Shown piece by piece: positions 32,735-41,312 of a stretch of 64,000 nucleotides of DNA. Every line of letters begins with the position of its first letter. Position 1 is the first letter of the stretch. The position numbers and the translations under genes are program-made. A model generated the notes under the pieces. That model was not told the DNA's origin and did not search any database. It saw only the letters and a program-made list of their open reading frames with translations. Origin of the DNA: Rhodoplanes sp. (GTDB taxonomy: Bacteria > Pseudomonadota > Alphaproteobacteria > Rhizobiales > Xanthobacteraceae); the NCBI RefSeq assembly GCF_013377085.1, contig NZ_JACAAX010000028.1, positions 1-64,000 on the forward strand. Reading direction: 5' to 3'.

Positions 32735-34363
32735 ATGTTCCGCACCGCGACCGCGGCGCGCCGTCTGGCGCTCGCCGCGTTCGCCGTGCTGATATTTTCG
32801 ACGGGCGCCGCCGACACGGCCCGCGCCGGCAAGCGCGTCGCCCTGGTGATCGGTAACACGATGTATCGCAGCGTGCCGTCGCTGCCCAACACCGGCAACG
32901 ACGCCAAGGCGATGGCGGCGCTGTTCACCAGCGCCGGATTCGACGTGGTGCAGTCGCGTTATGATCTCGGCGTGCTCGACTTCAAGCGGACGCTGCGCGA
33001 GTTCATGGGCATGGCGCGCGACGCCGACATCGCGGTCGTCTACTATGCGGGCCATGGCGTCGAGGTGAAGGGCACCAACTATCTGATTCCGGTCGATGCG
33101 AAACTCGCGCGCGACTACGACGTCGAGGACGAGGCGATCCCGCTCGACCGCATCCTGTCGTCGATCGAGCAGGCCCGCACGCTGCGGCTGGTGATCCTCG
33201 ACGCCTGCCGCGACAATCCGTTCCTCGGCAAGATGCAGCGCACCGTGTCGATGCGGGCCGTCGTCAACGGCCTGGCGACGGTCGAGCCCCCCACCGGGAG
33301 CACCTTGGTCGCCTATGCGGCCAAGGCCGGTTCGGTCGCGGCCGACGGCGCCGGCCGGCACAGCCCGTTCACAACGGCGCTGCTCAACCACATCACCGAG
33401 CCCGGACTCGACGTCCGCATCGCCTTCGGCCGTGTGCGCGACGAGGTGCTCCGCGTCACCGCCAATGCACAGGAGCCGTTCGTCTACGGGTCGCTCGGCG
33501 GGACCACGGTCTCGCTCGTTCCGGCTCCGGCGGCGCCGCCCGTGCCGGTCGTCAGCATCCGCGACCAGCAGCGCGATTACGAGCTCGCCGAACGGGTCGG
33601 CACCGTCGCGGGCTTCGAGACGTTTTTGGCCCGCAACGCGACCGGATTCTACGCCGAGCTGGCGCGGGCCCAGATCGCCAAGCTGACCGAGCGGGCCGGG
33701 CAGGGCCGCGCGGAGCCCCCGCGCGTCGTGTCGGCGAAGCCGGCCGATCCGGTCGACGCCGCGGCCGAGGCGCTGCGTCAACGCCGCGAGGCCCAGCGTG
33801 CCCGCGAGCAGGCGGCCCTGCAGACGCCGGTGGCGCCGGCCCCGGTCCCGCCAGCCGCGACTCCGTCGCCCGTTGCATCGGTGCCGCGCGCAGAACCGGC
33901 CGGCGCGGCGACGAACGCCGAACAGTCCTGCCGGCGCGACCGCGACCGGCTGGCGCGCCTGCGCAGCGATCCGGTCGCCGAGGAGGTGCTGCGGTTCGAG
34001 CGGGAGCTCGCCTGCGAGCCGCTGCGGGCGCAGGTCGCGCGGCTGCGCGAGAGCGTCGTCGGCCCGGTGGCCGCGCCGGCGCTCGCCGCCCAGGCGGCGC
34101 GTCCGGTCTCGGTTCCGACGGGTCCAGTGCCGACGGCGGCGGCGCCGTCGGTCGCGACGCCTCCGCCGGCCTTGGCTGCAAAGTCTGCGGCGGCGCCGAG
34201 CTCGGCCGCGGTCTCCGCCGATGCCTGCCGGCGTGACCAGGAGACGCTGGCGCGACTGCGCGCCGATCCGACGCGTGAAGGTATCGCCAGGCTCGAGCGG
34301 GAGCTGAGATGCGAGACGTTGCGGCCCCAGGTGGTCCGGCTGCGGGAGAGCGTCGCAGATTGA
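32735..34363 (+). CDS. Caspase-family (C14) protein with C-terminal paired repeats
   Basis: A 542-residue exported protein. A signal-like helix (RLALAAFAVLIFSTGAADTA) precedes a caspase/metacaspase domain (about 34-265) with His107 in YYAGHG and Cys158 in ILDACRDNPF, both catalytic residues. After a linker come two roughly 45-residue repeats, each CRRD...LARLR.DP...RFEREL.CE.LR.QV.RLRES, near 395-440 and 495-542, separated by Ala/Pro-rich stretches. A TTG at 32717, seven bases after GGAG and overlapping the DUF4399 stop, is an alternative start. The pair is likely one operon. Confidence 0.85.
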   Translation: MFRTATAARRLALAAFAVLIFSTGAADTARAGKRVALVIGNTMYRSVPSLPNTGNDAKAMAALFTSAGFDVVQSRYDLGVLDFKRTLREFMGMARDADIAVVYYAGHGVEVKGTNYLIPVDAKLARDYDVEDEAIPLDRILSSIEQARTLRLVILDACRDNPFLGKMQRTVSMRAVVNGLATVEPPTGSTLVAYAAKAGSVAADGAGRHSPFTTALLNHITEPGLDVRIAFGRVRDEVLRVTANAQEPFVYGSLGGTTVSLVPAPAAPPVPVVSIRDQQRDYELAERVGTVAGFETFLARNATGFYAELARAQIAKLTERAGQGRAEPPRVVSAKPADPVDAAAEALRQRREAQRAREQAALQTPVAPAPVPPAATPSPVASVPRAEPAGAATNAEQSCRRDRDRLARLRSDPVAEEVLRFERELACEPLRAQVARLRESVVGPVAAPALAAQAARPVSVPTGPVPTAAAPSVATPPPALAAKSAAAPSSAAVSADACRRDQETLARLRADPTREGIARLERELRCETLRPQVVRLRESVAD

Positions 34364-34384
34364 GACGCCGGCCCGTCCCGACCG

Positions 34385-35107
34385 TCAGCTCTTCGGCTCG
34401 ACGTCGGGCCCGGCCTGGATGCCGGCGGCAATGAACCGGACCAGAAAGCGGCCCTTGGTCGGCAAGTCACCCGGCTTGTAGCGGTGCTTCGACAGGCGCG
34501 ACATCCGCTCGTCGAAGAAGTTCATCACCAGCGCGCCGACCGCGAACAGATAGGCCCAGTGCAGATACTCCGGCGACTGCTCGGGCAGGGCGCGCTGCAG
34601 CGCCGCGATGAACTCGCGCGCCATCGGATCGTAATAGTCGCGCAGGATGCCGCGCGAGCGCTCGTGCGGATCGGACGCCTCACGCACCGTCAGCATCGAA
34701 TAGTACTTGCCGTCCGGCCGCGCCTGCTGGCGCATCACCGGCATCACGAAGGCGGTGACGATCCGCTCGACCGCGTCGGGTGCCGTGACGTCCTCGATGG
34801 CCCGCAGCTCGGCGAGCCGTTCCCCGAACAGCATCTGATGCTCGGCGAACACGGCCCGATAGAGGTTCTGCTTGGTCTCGAAGTGATAGACCACGACCGA
34901 CAGGCCGACCCCGGCCGCCTCGGCGATGTTGCGCATCGAGGCGCCGTGGAAGCCCTCCATCGCGAACAGCTTCTCGGCGGCGCGCAGGATTTTCGCACGC
35001 CGGCTCGGCTCCTCGGCGGCGGTGCGCCGCGCAGCGGCCTTCGGCGTGGTCCTCACGGTGCTCTTCGGCGTCGTCTTGAGCGTGGTCTCGGAAGCTGGCT
35101 TGGTCAT
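34385..35107 (-). CDS. TetR family transcriptional regulator
   Basis: A 240-residue repressor-type protein. After a Lys/Thr/Arg-rich leader of about 35 residues comes the TetR helix-turn-helix (about 38-84): ILRAAEKLFAMEGFHGASMR, then IAEAAGVGLSVVVYHFETKQ. The C-terminal ligand and dimer domain runs from about 95. The ATG at 35107 is chosen; one at 35134 is also possible. It is divergent from an MFS gene across 440 bases containing a perfect 18-base palindrome at 35374-35391, its probable operator. Confidence 0.88.
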   Translation of the reverse strand: MTKPASETTLKTTPKSTVRTTPKAAARRTAAEEPSRRAKILRAAEKLFAMEGFHGASMRNIAEAAGVGLSVVVYHFETKQNLYRAVFAEHQMLFGERLAELRAIEDVTAPDAVERIVTAFVMPVMRQQARPDGKYYSMLTVREASDPHERSRGILRDYYDPMAREFIAALQRALPEQSPEYLHWAYLFAVGALVMNFFDERMSRLSKHRYKPGDLPTKGRFLVRFIAAGIQAGPDVEPKS

Positions 35108-35547
35108 GCGGTCGCGCGGGGGTCGGGAGGGCATTCGGCCGCGATGACCTTTTCGTTCAGATCGAGCTCGGCTGTCGAGCCGTCAACTTAGTCGCGGGGC
35201 GGCGGCGCTGTCCACCCGCAAAAAACCGGGCGTGGGTTTCTCGCCGGCGCGCCGTGCGCGGGCCGCGGTGCCGTCCGGGGCCACATAGGTCGGCCCGGCG
35301 GCGTCGAGATCTGCGGTTTTCGCAACCCCCTCCCGGCAGCCGACGGGGGCCGGCTTCGTGTTTATCCGGATACACTGTACGTACGTACAGTCTAAGTTCG
35401 AGGCATCGACCACGAGTTCCACGGATCGTCGCGGCGATGTCCAAACGGCCACCCGTCTTTTCCCCGCCGGAACAGGGTTGACGGGCCCAGCGCCCGTCGG
35501 GCCGGGACATCGCCGCGGCGAGCGACTGCGACCCTGGGGGTGAAACA
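35108..35547. other. Control region between tetR and the catabolic operon
   Basis: About 440 bases without a gene. It holds the palindrome at 35374-35391 (listed separately), preceded by a relatively AT-rich CGTGTTTATCCGGATACA stretch that may contain promoter elements. Confidence 0.5.
35374..35391. promoter_or_regulatory. Perfect 18-base palindrome, probable TetR operator
   Basis: ACTGTACGTACGTACAGT is identical to its reverse complement. It lies between the divergent tetR and MFS genes, 157 bases before the MFS start. Length and symmetry are typical of TetR-family operators. It is the most regular inverted repeat in the intergenic DNA of the window. Confidence 0.7.
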
Positions 35548-36789
35548 ATGAAAAACGACACGACCAAATGGCGCGTCCTCGGTGGAGGATTCGCGGCCTA
35601 CACGTTCGACGCCATGGACCTCGTTCTGCTGGCCATGGCGTTCCAGCCGATCATGAACGACCTCGGCCTCACCCGCTCGGAGGCCGGCCTGCTCGCCACC
35701 GCCACCCTGATCGGCGTCGGCATCTCCAGCATCGTGATGGGCTGGTACTCGGACAATTACGGGCGTCGCAAGGCGATGCTGTGGTCGCTGATCAGCTTCA
35801 GCCTGCTGACCATGGCGATCGCCTTCGCCAGCAGTTGGCTGGAGATTCTGATCCTCCGCTTCCTGGCCGGTCTCGGCCTCGGCGGCCTGTGGGGCGTCAT
35901 CGCGGCGTATATCGCCGAGACCTGGCCTCCGGCGCAGCGCGGGCGTGCCGCCGCCTTCGTGATGAGCTCGTTCCCGGTCGGCGTCGGCCTCGCCTCCTTC
36001 TTCGCCGGCAAGATCATCCCGATGTGGGGCTGGCGGGCGCTGTTCCTCACCGCCGGCATCGCCCTGGTCGTGGCGATCTACGTCTGGTTCTTCGTGCCCG
36101 AGTCCGAGGCCTGGAAGACGCAGCGCGACGCGCGGTTGCGCGGTGACGGCGGCCAGTCGGTCGAGAAGGTCTCGGTGAAGGAGATCTTCGCCGACGGCAT
36201 GGCCCGGAACACCATCCTGGCGACGCTCGTCTCCGCCTTCGCGCTGACCGCCTATTGGGGGCCGACCACCTGGCTGCCGACCTATCTGGTCAAGGAGCGT
36301 GGCCTCAGTGTCGCCGACATGGGCATGTTCATGACCATTCTCAGCGTCGGCATGTTCATCGGCTACAACGCGTTCGGTTGGATCGCCGACTTCATCGGCA
36401 AGCGCAACGCGCTGGTGCTCTCGCTCGCCGGCTCCGCCGTGATGCTGGCCGTCTACGCCTTGACCGAGAATCCCGCCACGCTCCTGTGGATGGGCCCGGC
36501 CTATGCGTTCTTCATGGCCTTCGTCGGCCTGATGGGCTCCTACTACGGCGAGCTGTTCCCGACCCGGATGCGCACCACCGGCTCGGGCTTCTGCTTCAAT
36601 GTCGGACGCGGCGTCTCCGCCTTCGCGCCGTTCATCCTGGGCGGCATCGCCACGGCCTACAGCCTGCAGACCGCCATCCTGATCTGCGCCGTGCCGTTCG
36701 CCATCGCGGCGGTGCTCACCGCTTTCCTGCCGCGCACCGAGGGCCCGTCGCCGCAACCGGCCGTCGTCGCCGCGGCGTCGCGGAGCTGA
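35548..36789 (+). CDS. MFS transporter, aromatic acid:H+ symporter (AAHS)-like
   Basis: A 413-residue, 12-helix carrier. The family motif GWYSDNYGRRKAM lies between helices 2 and 3 (about 70-82). FDAMDLVLLAMA in helix 1 carries the acidic residue usual in AAHS carriers such as PcaK and BenK. FLAGLGLGGLWGVIAAYIAE and LFPTRMRTTGSGFCFNVGR support the assignment. It presumably imports the organic acid degraded by the operon. It heads the set MFS, cyclase, BKACE (gaps 68 and 105 bases). It is clearly paralogous to the MFS at 39850. Confidence 0.9.
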   Translation: MKNDTTKWRVLGGGFAAYTFDAMDLVLLAMAFQPIMNDLGLTRSEAGLLATATLIGVGISSIVMGWYSDNYGRRKAMLWSLISFSLLTMAIAFASSWLEILILRFLAGLGLGGLWGVIAAYIAETWPPAQRGRAAAFVMSSFPVGVGLASFFAGKIIPMWGWRALFLTAGIALVVAIYVWFFVPESEAWKTQRDARLRGDGGQSVEKVSVKEIFADGMARNTILATLVSAFALTAYWGPTTWLPTYLVKERGLSVADMGMFMTILSVGMFIGYNAFGWIADFIGKRNALVLSLAGSAVMLAVYALTENPATLLWMGPAYAFFMAFVGLMGSYYGELFPTRMRTTGSGFCFNVGRGVSAFAPFILGGIATAYSLQTAILICAVPFAIAAVLTAFLPRTEGPSPQPAVVAAASRS

Positions 36790-36857
36790 GCGGCCGCGAA
36801 TCGCGAAAGGACCGGCCGCGATCGATACCCGCGGCCGGATCCGAACGGAGCAAGACC

Positions 36858-37631
36858 ATGAGAAAAATCATCGACCTGTCCATCTACTTCGAGAACGGAA
36901 CGCTGGCGGATCCGCCCGTCTACGAGCCGAAGATCAAGTACCGCAATCACAAGGAGACGATGGACGAGCTGCTGCCGTTCTTCCCCGGTCTCGCCGCGGC
37001 CGACATGCCGGACGGCGAGGCCTGGGCGATCGAATGGGTGAACATCACCACCCACAACGGAACCCACCTCGACGCGCCCTATCACTTCGCCTCGACCATG
37101 AACCGCGGCGAGCGCGCCATCACGATCGACGAGGTGCCGCTCGACTGGTGCTTCCAGCCCGGCGTCAAGCTGGACTTCCGCCGCTTCGCGGACGGCTACG
37201 TCGTCACGGCGAAGGACGTCGAGGAGGAGCTCGCGCGCATCGGCCACACGCTGAAGCCGCTGGAGATCGTCGTCGTCAACACCCGCGCTGGCGAGATCTA
37301 CGGCCACGAGGGCTATGTGGCGGCCGGTTGCGGCATGGGGCGCGAGGCGACCCTCTATCTCACCGAGCGGGGCGTGCGGGTGACCGGAACGGACGCCTGG
37401 AGTTGGGACGCGCCCTTCGTCTTCACGGCGAAGAAATACGCCGCCTCCCACGACGCCGGGCTGATCTGGGAGGGCCACAAGTCGGGCCGCGAGGTCGGCT
37501 ACTGCCATATCGAGAAGCTCCATAACCTGGAGCTGCTGCCGCCGACCGGATTCACCATCTCCTGCTTCCCGGCGAAGATCCGCGGCGCTTCGGCCGGCTG
37601 GACCCGCGCCGTCGCCATCCTGGACAACTGA
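36858..37631 (+). CDS. Cyclase-family metal-dependent hydrolase, copy A (kynurenine formamidase-like)
   Basis: A 257-residue protein of PF04199, whose members (KynB, isatin hydrolase) hydrolyse amide or lactam bonds with a Zn or Mn centre. The metal motif is HNGTHLDAPYH at residues 66-76, and AGCGMGREATLYLTERGVRV is the later conserved segment. The N-terminal insertion (IKYRNHKETMDELLPFFP) distinguishes it from KynB. It follows the MFS gene by 68 bases, with GGAG before the ATG. A ring-opening or amide-hydrolysing step is the natural inference. Confidence 0.85.
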   Translation: MRKIIDLSIYFENGTLADPPVYEPKIKYRNHKETMDELLPFFPGLAAADMPDGEAWAIEWVNITTHNGTHLDAPYHFASTMNRGERAITIDEVPLDWCFQPGVKLDFRRFADGYVVTAKDVEEELARIGHTLKPLEIVVVNTRAGEIYGHEGYVAAGCGMGREATLYLTERGVRVTGTDAWSWDAPFVFTAKKYAASHDAGLIWEGHKSGREVGYCHIEKLHNLELLPPTGFTISCFPAKIRGASAGWTRAVAILDN

Positions 37632-37736
37632 TCACCCCCGCCGGGGCGGCGTGCCGTCTGACACGGGGGCCGCCCCGAAGCTCGCTTCGGCCGGCATCGC
37701 GATGCCGGCCGCAACGCGTTTCGCATGGAGACGACA

Positions 37737-38687
37737 ATGTCGAAGCTGATCATCACGGCGGCCGTGACGGGCTCGGTGCATGTGCCGAGCCTGTCGGCCT
37801 ATCTGCCGGTGACGCCGGAGGAGATCGCGGCCGACGGCCTCGCGGCGGTGCGGGCCGGCGCCGCGCTGGTGCATGTGCATGCGCGCGACCCGAAGACCGG
37901 CAAGCCGAGCGCGGATCCCAAGCTCTACGAGGAGATCGTCAAGCGCATCAGCGCCGAGACCGACGCGCCGATCTGCATCACCACGGGCGGCTCGAAGGAG
38001 ATGACGGTGGCCGAGCGGGCCCGCTCGGTGATGCTGCTCGAGCCCGAGCTCGCGTCCTTGAACACCGGATCCATGAACTTCGCCATCCACCCGCTCGCGG
38101 CCAAGATCAAGGAGCCCAAGTTCGACTGGGAGATCCCGTTCCTGCAGGCGACGGAGGACTGGATCTTCCCGAACACCTTCAAGACGCTGGGCGAGTTCGC
38201 CACCTTCATGGCCAAGGCCAGGACCAAGCCGGAGCTCGAGGTCTACGACGCCGGCATGCTGTCCAACGTGCAGTTCCTGCTGGGCACGGGCGTGCTGAAG
38301 GCGCCGATCCACATCCAGTTCGTGCTGGGAATCCTGGGCGGCATGCAGGCCAGCGTCGGCAACCTGGTGTTCCTCCACGAGTCGGCCTGCCGGATGATCG
38401 GCGAGGCGAACTTCACCTGGTCGCTGTCGGCGGCCGGCCGCGCCCAGCTTCCGATGATGGCCACCGCGATGGGCATGGGCGGCAATGTCCGGGTCGGCTT
38501 GGAGGACAACCTCTATCTGGCGCCGAAGCAGCTCGCCAAGTCGAGCGCCGAGCAGGTCGAGCGGATCGTGACCATCGCCAATGCGTTGAGCATCCCGGTG
38601 GCGACGCCGGCCGAAGCGCGACAAATCCTCGGCCTCAAGGGGGCCGACGCGGTCGGCTGGGCGAAGGCGAAGTCCGCGGCCGAGTGA
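37737..38687 (+). CDS. Beta-keto acid cleavage enzyme (BKACE, Kce-like), copy 1
   Basis: A 316-residue TIM-barrel enzyme of the DUF849/BKACE family. It condenses a beta-keto acid with acetyl-CoA to give acetoacetate plus a new CoA ester. The zinc ligands known from Kce are present at the same positions, His46 and His48 in VHVHARDP. The later R-x3-E-D of the active site is Arg252, Glu256 and Asp257 in NVRVGLEDNLY. The true substrate varies widely in the family. GGAG is seven bases before the ATG. It is identical in DNA to copy 2. Confidence 0.93.
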   Translation: MSKLIITAAVTGSVHVPSLSAYLPVTPEEIAADGLAAVRAGAALVHVHARDPKTGKPSADPKLYEEIVKRISAETDAPICITTGGSKEMTVAERARSVMLLEPELASLNTGSMNFAIHPLAAKIKEPKFDWEIPFLQATEDWIFPNTFKTLGEFATFMAKARTKPELEVYDAGMLSNVQFLLGTGVLKAPIHIQFVLGILGGMQASVGNLVFLHESACRMIGEANFTWSLSAAGRAQLPMMATAMGMGGNVRVGLEDNLYLAPKQLAKSSAEQVERIVTIANALSIPVATPAEARQILGLKGADAVGWAKAKSAAE

Positions 38688-38711
38688 CGAGCCTTCGGGG
38701 CTCTCGGTCGT

Positions 38712-38752
38712 CGTCGTTCCGGACGCGCTGCTGCGGGCCCCGGAATGACGAC
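38712..38752. repeat. Short REP-like palindrome (in duplicated segment)
   Basis: CGTCGTTCCGG and CCGGAATGACG flank a GC hairpin. This is a minimal form of the composite repeat seen at 17109 and 59970. The same element is in the second copy at 48389-48429. Confidence 0.6.
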
Positions 38753-38900
38753 GCCGAGGTGGTTACACGGCTGACTGACGCGAACGGAGGCACCCCGACA
38801 AGCCAGACGTGCCAAAGGTAAAAGGAGCGGCGAGACCCGCCGTCGCTGCAACGGTGCGCTGCGGCGTGAGAGTTGCGTAAAACGCGATCCGTACCGTATT

Positions 38901-38918
38901 GTGGATCGAGTTCTCCAC
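38901..38918. promoter_or_regulatory. Candidate IclR operator GTGGA-N8-TCCAC
   Basis: A 5-base-arm inverted repeat lies 35-52 bases before the iclR start, where autoregulatory sites usually sit. Directly upstream is a tandem half-site CCGTACCGTAT (38889-38899), related to the palindrome at 43634-43650. Confidence 0.3.
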
Positions 38919-38952
38919 TGGATTCGATCACCGAAGCGACGGGACGACTGGA

Positions 38953-39732
38953 ATGAAACGCACCGATGCCCCACCGCACGTTGAACGGGGACCGGTGCAG
39001 GTGATCACCCGCGCCGCCTCCATTCTCCGCGCCCTCGAGGATCAACCGGCCGGACTGAGCCTCGGCCAGATCGCCCAGCGGGTCGATCTCGCGCGCTCCA
39101 CGGTCCAGCGCATCGTCGCCGCCCTCGAGGCCGAGAAGCTCCTGATCGCCGCCTCGCCGACCGGCCGGGTCCGGCTCGGGCCGACACTCCTACGGCTCGC
39201 CTCGTCGGTGCAGAGCGATTTCGTGTCGTTGTGCCGGCCCTATCTGGTCAAGCTCTCCGGCGAGCTGCGTGAGACCGTCGACCTCGCGGCGGTGAAACGC
39301 GACTACCTGATCTTCCTCGACCAGGTCATCGGCTCGCAGCGACTGCGCACGGTGTCGTCGGTCGGCGAGACATTCCCGCTCTACTGCACGGCGAACGGCA
39401 AGGCCTATCTGGCCCAGCTCGGCAACGAGGCGGTGGAGCAGCTCATCGGCCGCACCTATCCGGCGCGTACGCCCACGACCCTGACGACCTTCGACAGTCT
39501 GCTGCAGGATCTCCGCCGGGTGCGCCGCACCGGCGTCGCCTTCGACCGCGAGGAGCACACCGCCGGCGTCTGTGCTGCCGGCGTGGTCCTGCGCGACACG
39601 CTCGGCAACTATCTCGCGATCTCGGTGCCGGTGCCGGCCCAGCGCTTCTACGATCGGCAGAACATGATCGCCGAGCACCTGCTCGCCACCAAGCGAATCC
39701 TCGAGGATCAGCTCGAGGTCGCCGCGGCCTGA
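38953..39732 (+). CDS. IclR family transcriptional regulator
   Basis: A 259-residue regulator. The winged helix-turn-helix is at about 15-75 (RAASILRALEDQPAGLSLGQ, then IAQRVDLARSTVQRIVAALE), the effector domain at about 90-255 (LVKLSGELRETVDLAAVKRD; FPLYCTANGKAYLA; DREEHTAGVCAAGVVLRDTL). IclR proteins control aromatic and carboxylic acid degradation with small-molecule ligands. It sits between the two arms of the catabolic island and is the obvious candidate to control the divergent operons at 39850-43539 and 44337-48364. Confidence 0.92.
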   Translation: MKRTDAPPHVERGPVQVITRAASILRALEDQPAGLSLGQIAQRVDLARSTVQRIVAALEAEKLLIAASPTGRVRLGPTLLRLASSVQSDFVSLCRPYLVKLSGELRETVDLAAVKRDYLIFLDQVIGSQRLRTVSSVGETFPLYCTANGKAYLAQLGNEAVEQLIGRTYPARTPTTLTTFDSLLQDLRRVRRTGVAFDREEHTAGVCAAGVVLRDTLGNYLAISVPVPAQRFYDRQNMIAEHLLATKRILEDQLEVAAA

Positions 39733-39744
39733 GCCGCATCCGTT

Positions 39745-39784
39745 CGTCGTTCCCGGGCGTCGCGCCGCGGCGACCCGGAATGAC
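39745..39784. repeat. Short composite-repeat relic
   Basis: CGTCGTTCCCGGGCG...CGACCCGGAATGAC is a shortened copy of the palindromic repeat family, placed just after iclR. Confidence 0.5.
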
Positions 39785-39797
39785 AGACGCCGTGAAT

Positions 39798-39825
39798 CAA
39801 AAAGGCCGCCCGCGGGCGGCCTTTC
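39798..39825. terminator. Bidirectional terminator between iclR and MFS
   Basis: The perfect stem GGCCGCCCGCGGGCGGCC (39804-39821) is bounded by AAAAA on the left and TTT on the right. It can end both the plus-strand iclR transcript and the minus-strand MFS transcript. Confidence 0.85.
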
Positions 39826-39849
39826 GCATGTGTCCAGACCGAGGTCCGC

Positions 39850-41103
39850 TCAGTCGACCGCGGCCCGCCCGCGGGTGTCCGGCAGCATCAGCATCATGAC
39901 GCCGGCGAGCGCGAAGCTCGCCCCGCACAGCGAGATGCCGACCGCCAGGCTGTAATGGGCGGCGATCTGCCCGAGCAGGAAGGGCGCGAAGGCCGAGATG
40001 CCGCGGCCGACATCGAAGCAGAAGCCGGAGCCGAGGCTGCGGATGCGCAGCGGGTAGAGCTTGGCGAAGTACGACCCGAAGATGCCCGCATACGAGAAGA
40101 ACAGCGCCATCACGGGGCCGAGCCAGAACAGGAGCGTCGTGTTCTCGGCGAACGCGTAGACCGGTACCATGATGGTGGCGCCGACGAAGTTGAGGATCAG
40201 GGCGTTCTTGCCGCCGATCTTGTCGGCCAGGAAGCCGAAGAACTGGTAGCCGACGAACATGCCGACGTTCAGCATGACGATGAACATCGACATGCTCGCG
40301 ATGTCCATGCCGCGCTCCTTCACCAGGAAGGTCGGCACCCAGGTGTTGACGCCCCAGTAGGCGATCAGGGCACAGCTCGCCGACAGGGTGCCGACGATGG
40401 TGAAGCGTAGGAACTCGGGCGCGAAGATCTCGGTGATGCCGATCGACGCCGTCGTGCCGCCCTTGGCCTCACGCTCCTTCTTGCTCTTCTTCCAGGCCTC
40501 CGACTCCGGAACGAAAAAGTAGGTGTAGGCGACCGCGACCAGGGCGACGGCGCCGCAGAAGAACAGCACCCGCCAGCCGTAGCGCGGCAGGATGAAGCCG
40601 GCCAGCAGCGCTGCCGTCCCGAACCCGATCGGCCACGAGCTGAACACGAAGGAGGCGGCGCGCCCGCTCTGGTGCGACGGCCATGTCTCGTTGATGAAGG
40701 CCGCGATGACGCCCCAGATACCGCCGAGCCCGAGGCCGGCGATGAAGCGCAGCGCCATGATCGAATAGTAGCCCTGCGAGAAGCCGATCGCCGCAGTGAA
40801 AATGCCGAAGATCGAGATGCCGACCATCAGGGCGGTCTTGCGGCCGTAATTGTCGGCGAACCAGCCCATCACGATGCTGCTCAGCCCGACGCCGAGCAGG
40901 GTCGCGGTACCGAGCAGGCCGGCATCGGCCATGGTGATGTCGAGCTCCTTGATGATGAGCGGCAGCGACATCGCCAAAATCATGAAGTCGAGCGCGTCGA
41001 ACGCGTAGCTCATGAACCCGCTGATCAGGACCCGCCATTTGATGGGCAGGCCCGTGGCGACCGCGCCGGTCGCCGGCGTTGCAGTGTCGGTATTGATAGC
41101 CAT
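39850..41103 (-). CDS. MFS transporter, AAHS-like
   Basis: A 417-residue, 12-helix carrier. Motifs match those of the MFS at 35548: YAFDALDFMILAMSLPL in helix 1, GWFADNYGRKTALM (about 79-92), FIAGLGLGGIWGVIAAFINE and LYPLRIRSLGSGFCFDVGR. The shared signatures mark it as a paralogue. It probably moves an organic acid with protons. It is the last gene of a minus-strand group (amidohydrolase, OFA-like MFS, this gene). GGAG stands before the ATG. Confidence 0.9.
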   Translation of the reverse strand: MAINTDTATPATGAVATGLPIKWRVLISGFMSYAFDALDFMILAMSLPLIIKELDITMADAGLLGTATLLGVGLSSIVMGWFADNYGRKTALMVGISIFGIFTAAIGFSQGYYSIMALRFIAGLGLGGIWGVIAAFINETWPSHQSGRAASFVFSSWPIGFGTAALLAGFILPRYGWRVLFFCGAVALVAVAYTYFFVPESEAWKKSKKEREAKGGTTASIGITEIFAPEFLRFTIVGTLSASCALIAYWGVNTWVPTFLVKERGMDIASMSMFIVMLNVGMFVGYQFFGFLADKIGGKNALILNFVGATIMVPVYAFAENTTLLFWLGPVMALFFSYAGIFGSYFAKLYPLRIRSLGSGFCFDVGRGISAFAPFLLGQIAAHYSLAVGISLCGASFALAGVMMLMLPDTRGRAAVD

Positions 41104-41268
41104 CGTTTTTCATCTCCAGTGAAGCAAAAGCCGACCGTGTGGTCTGTCGGCGCTTCCGGAGCCCGATGGCGAGCCGATTGGGGGCGGTGCCGCCAGTTCT
41201 TGAGGGCATGCCGACGACGATCGGGTCGATCAACCGGCCGGGCGTCAGGGGAACACACGAGAAGGGGT

Positions 41269-41297
41269 GGTCCCGGGCGTCGTTGACGCCCGGGACC
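41269..41297 (-). terminator. Perfect 13-base-pair hairpin after the OFA-like MFS gene
   Basis: GGTCCCGGGCGTC pairs with GACGCCCGGGACC across a GTT loop, 16 bases beyond the stop of the minus-strand MFS gene. No T-run follows. It may separate the upstream two genes from the AAHS-like gene. Confidence 0.5.
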
Positions 41298-41312
41298 AGC
41301 AGCGTGGTCGCG

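Larger units (their letters stand above)
37733..38795. repeat. Perfect 1063-base direct duplication, left copy
   Basis: Identical to 47410-48472 (offset 9677). It begins four bases before the BKACE ATG and ends 108 bases after its stop. All reading frames on both strands are the same in the two copies. The ribosome site just outside differs by one base (GGAGAC versus GGAGAA). It includes a small REP-like palindrome near its right end. Confidence 0.95.
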
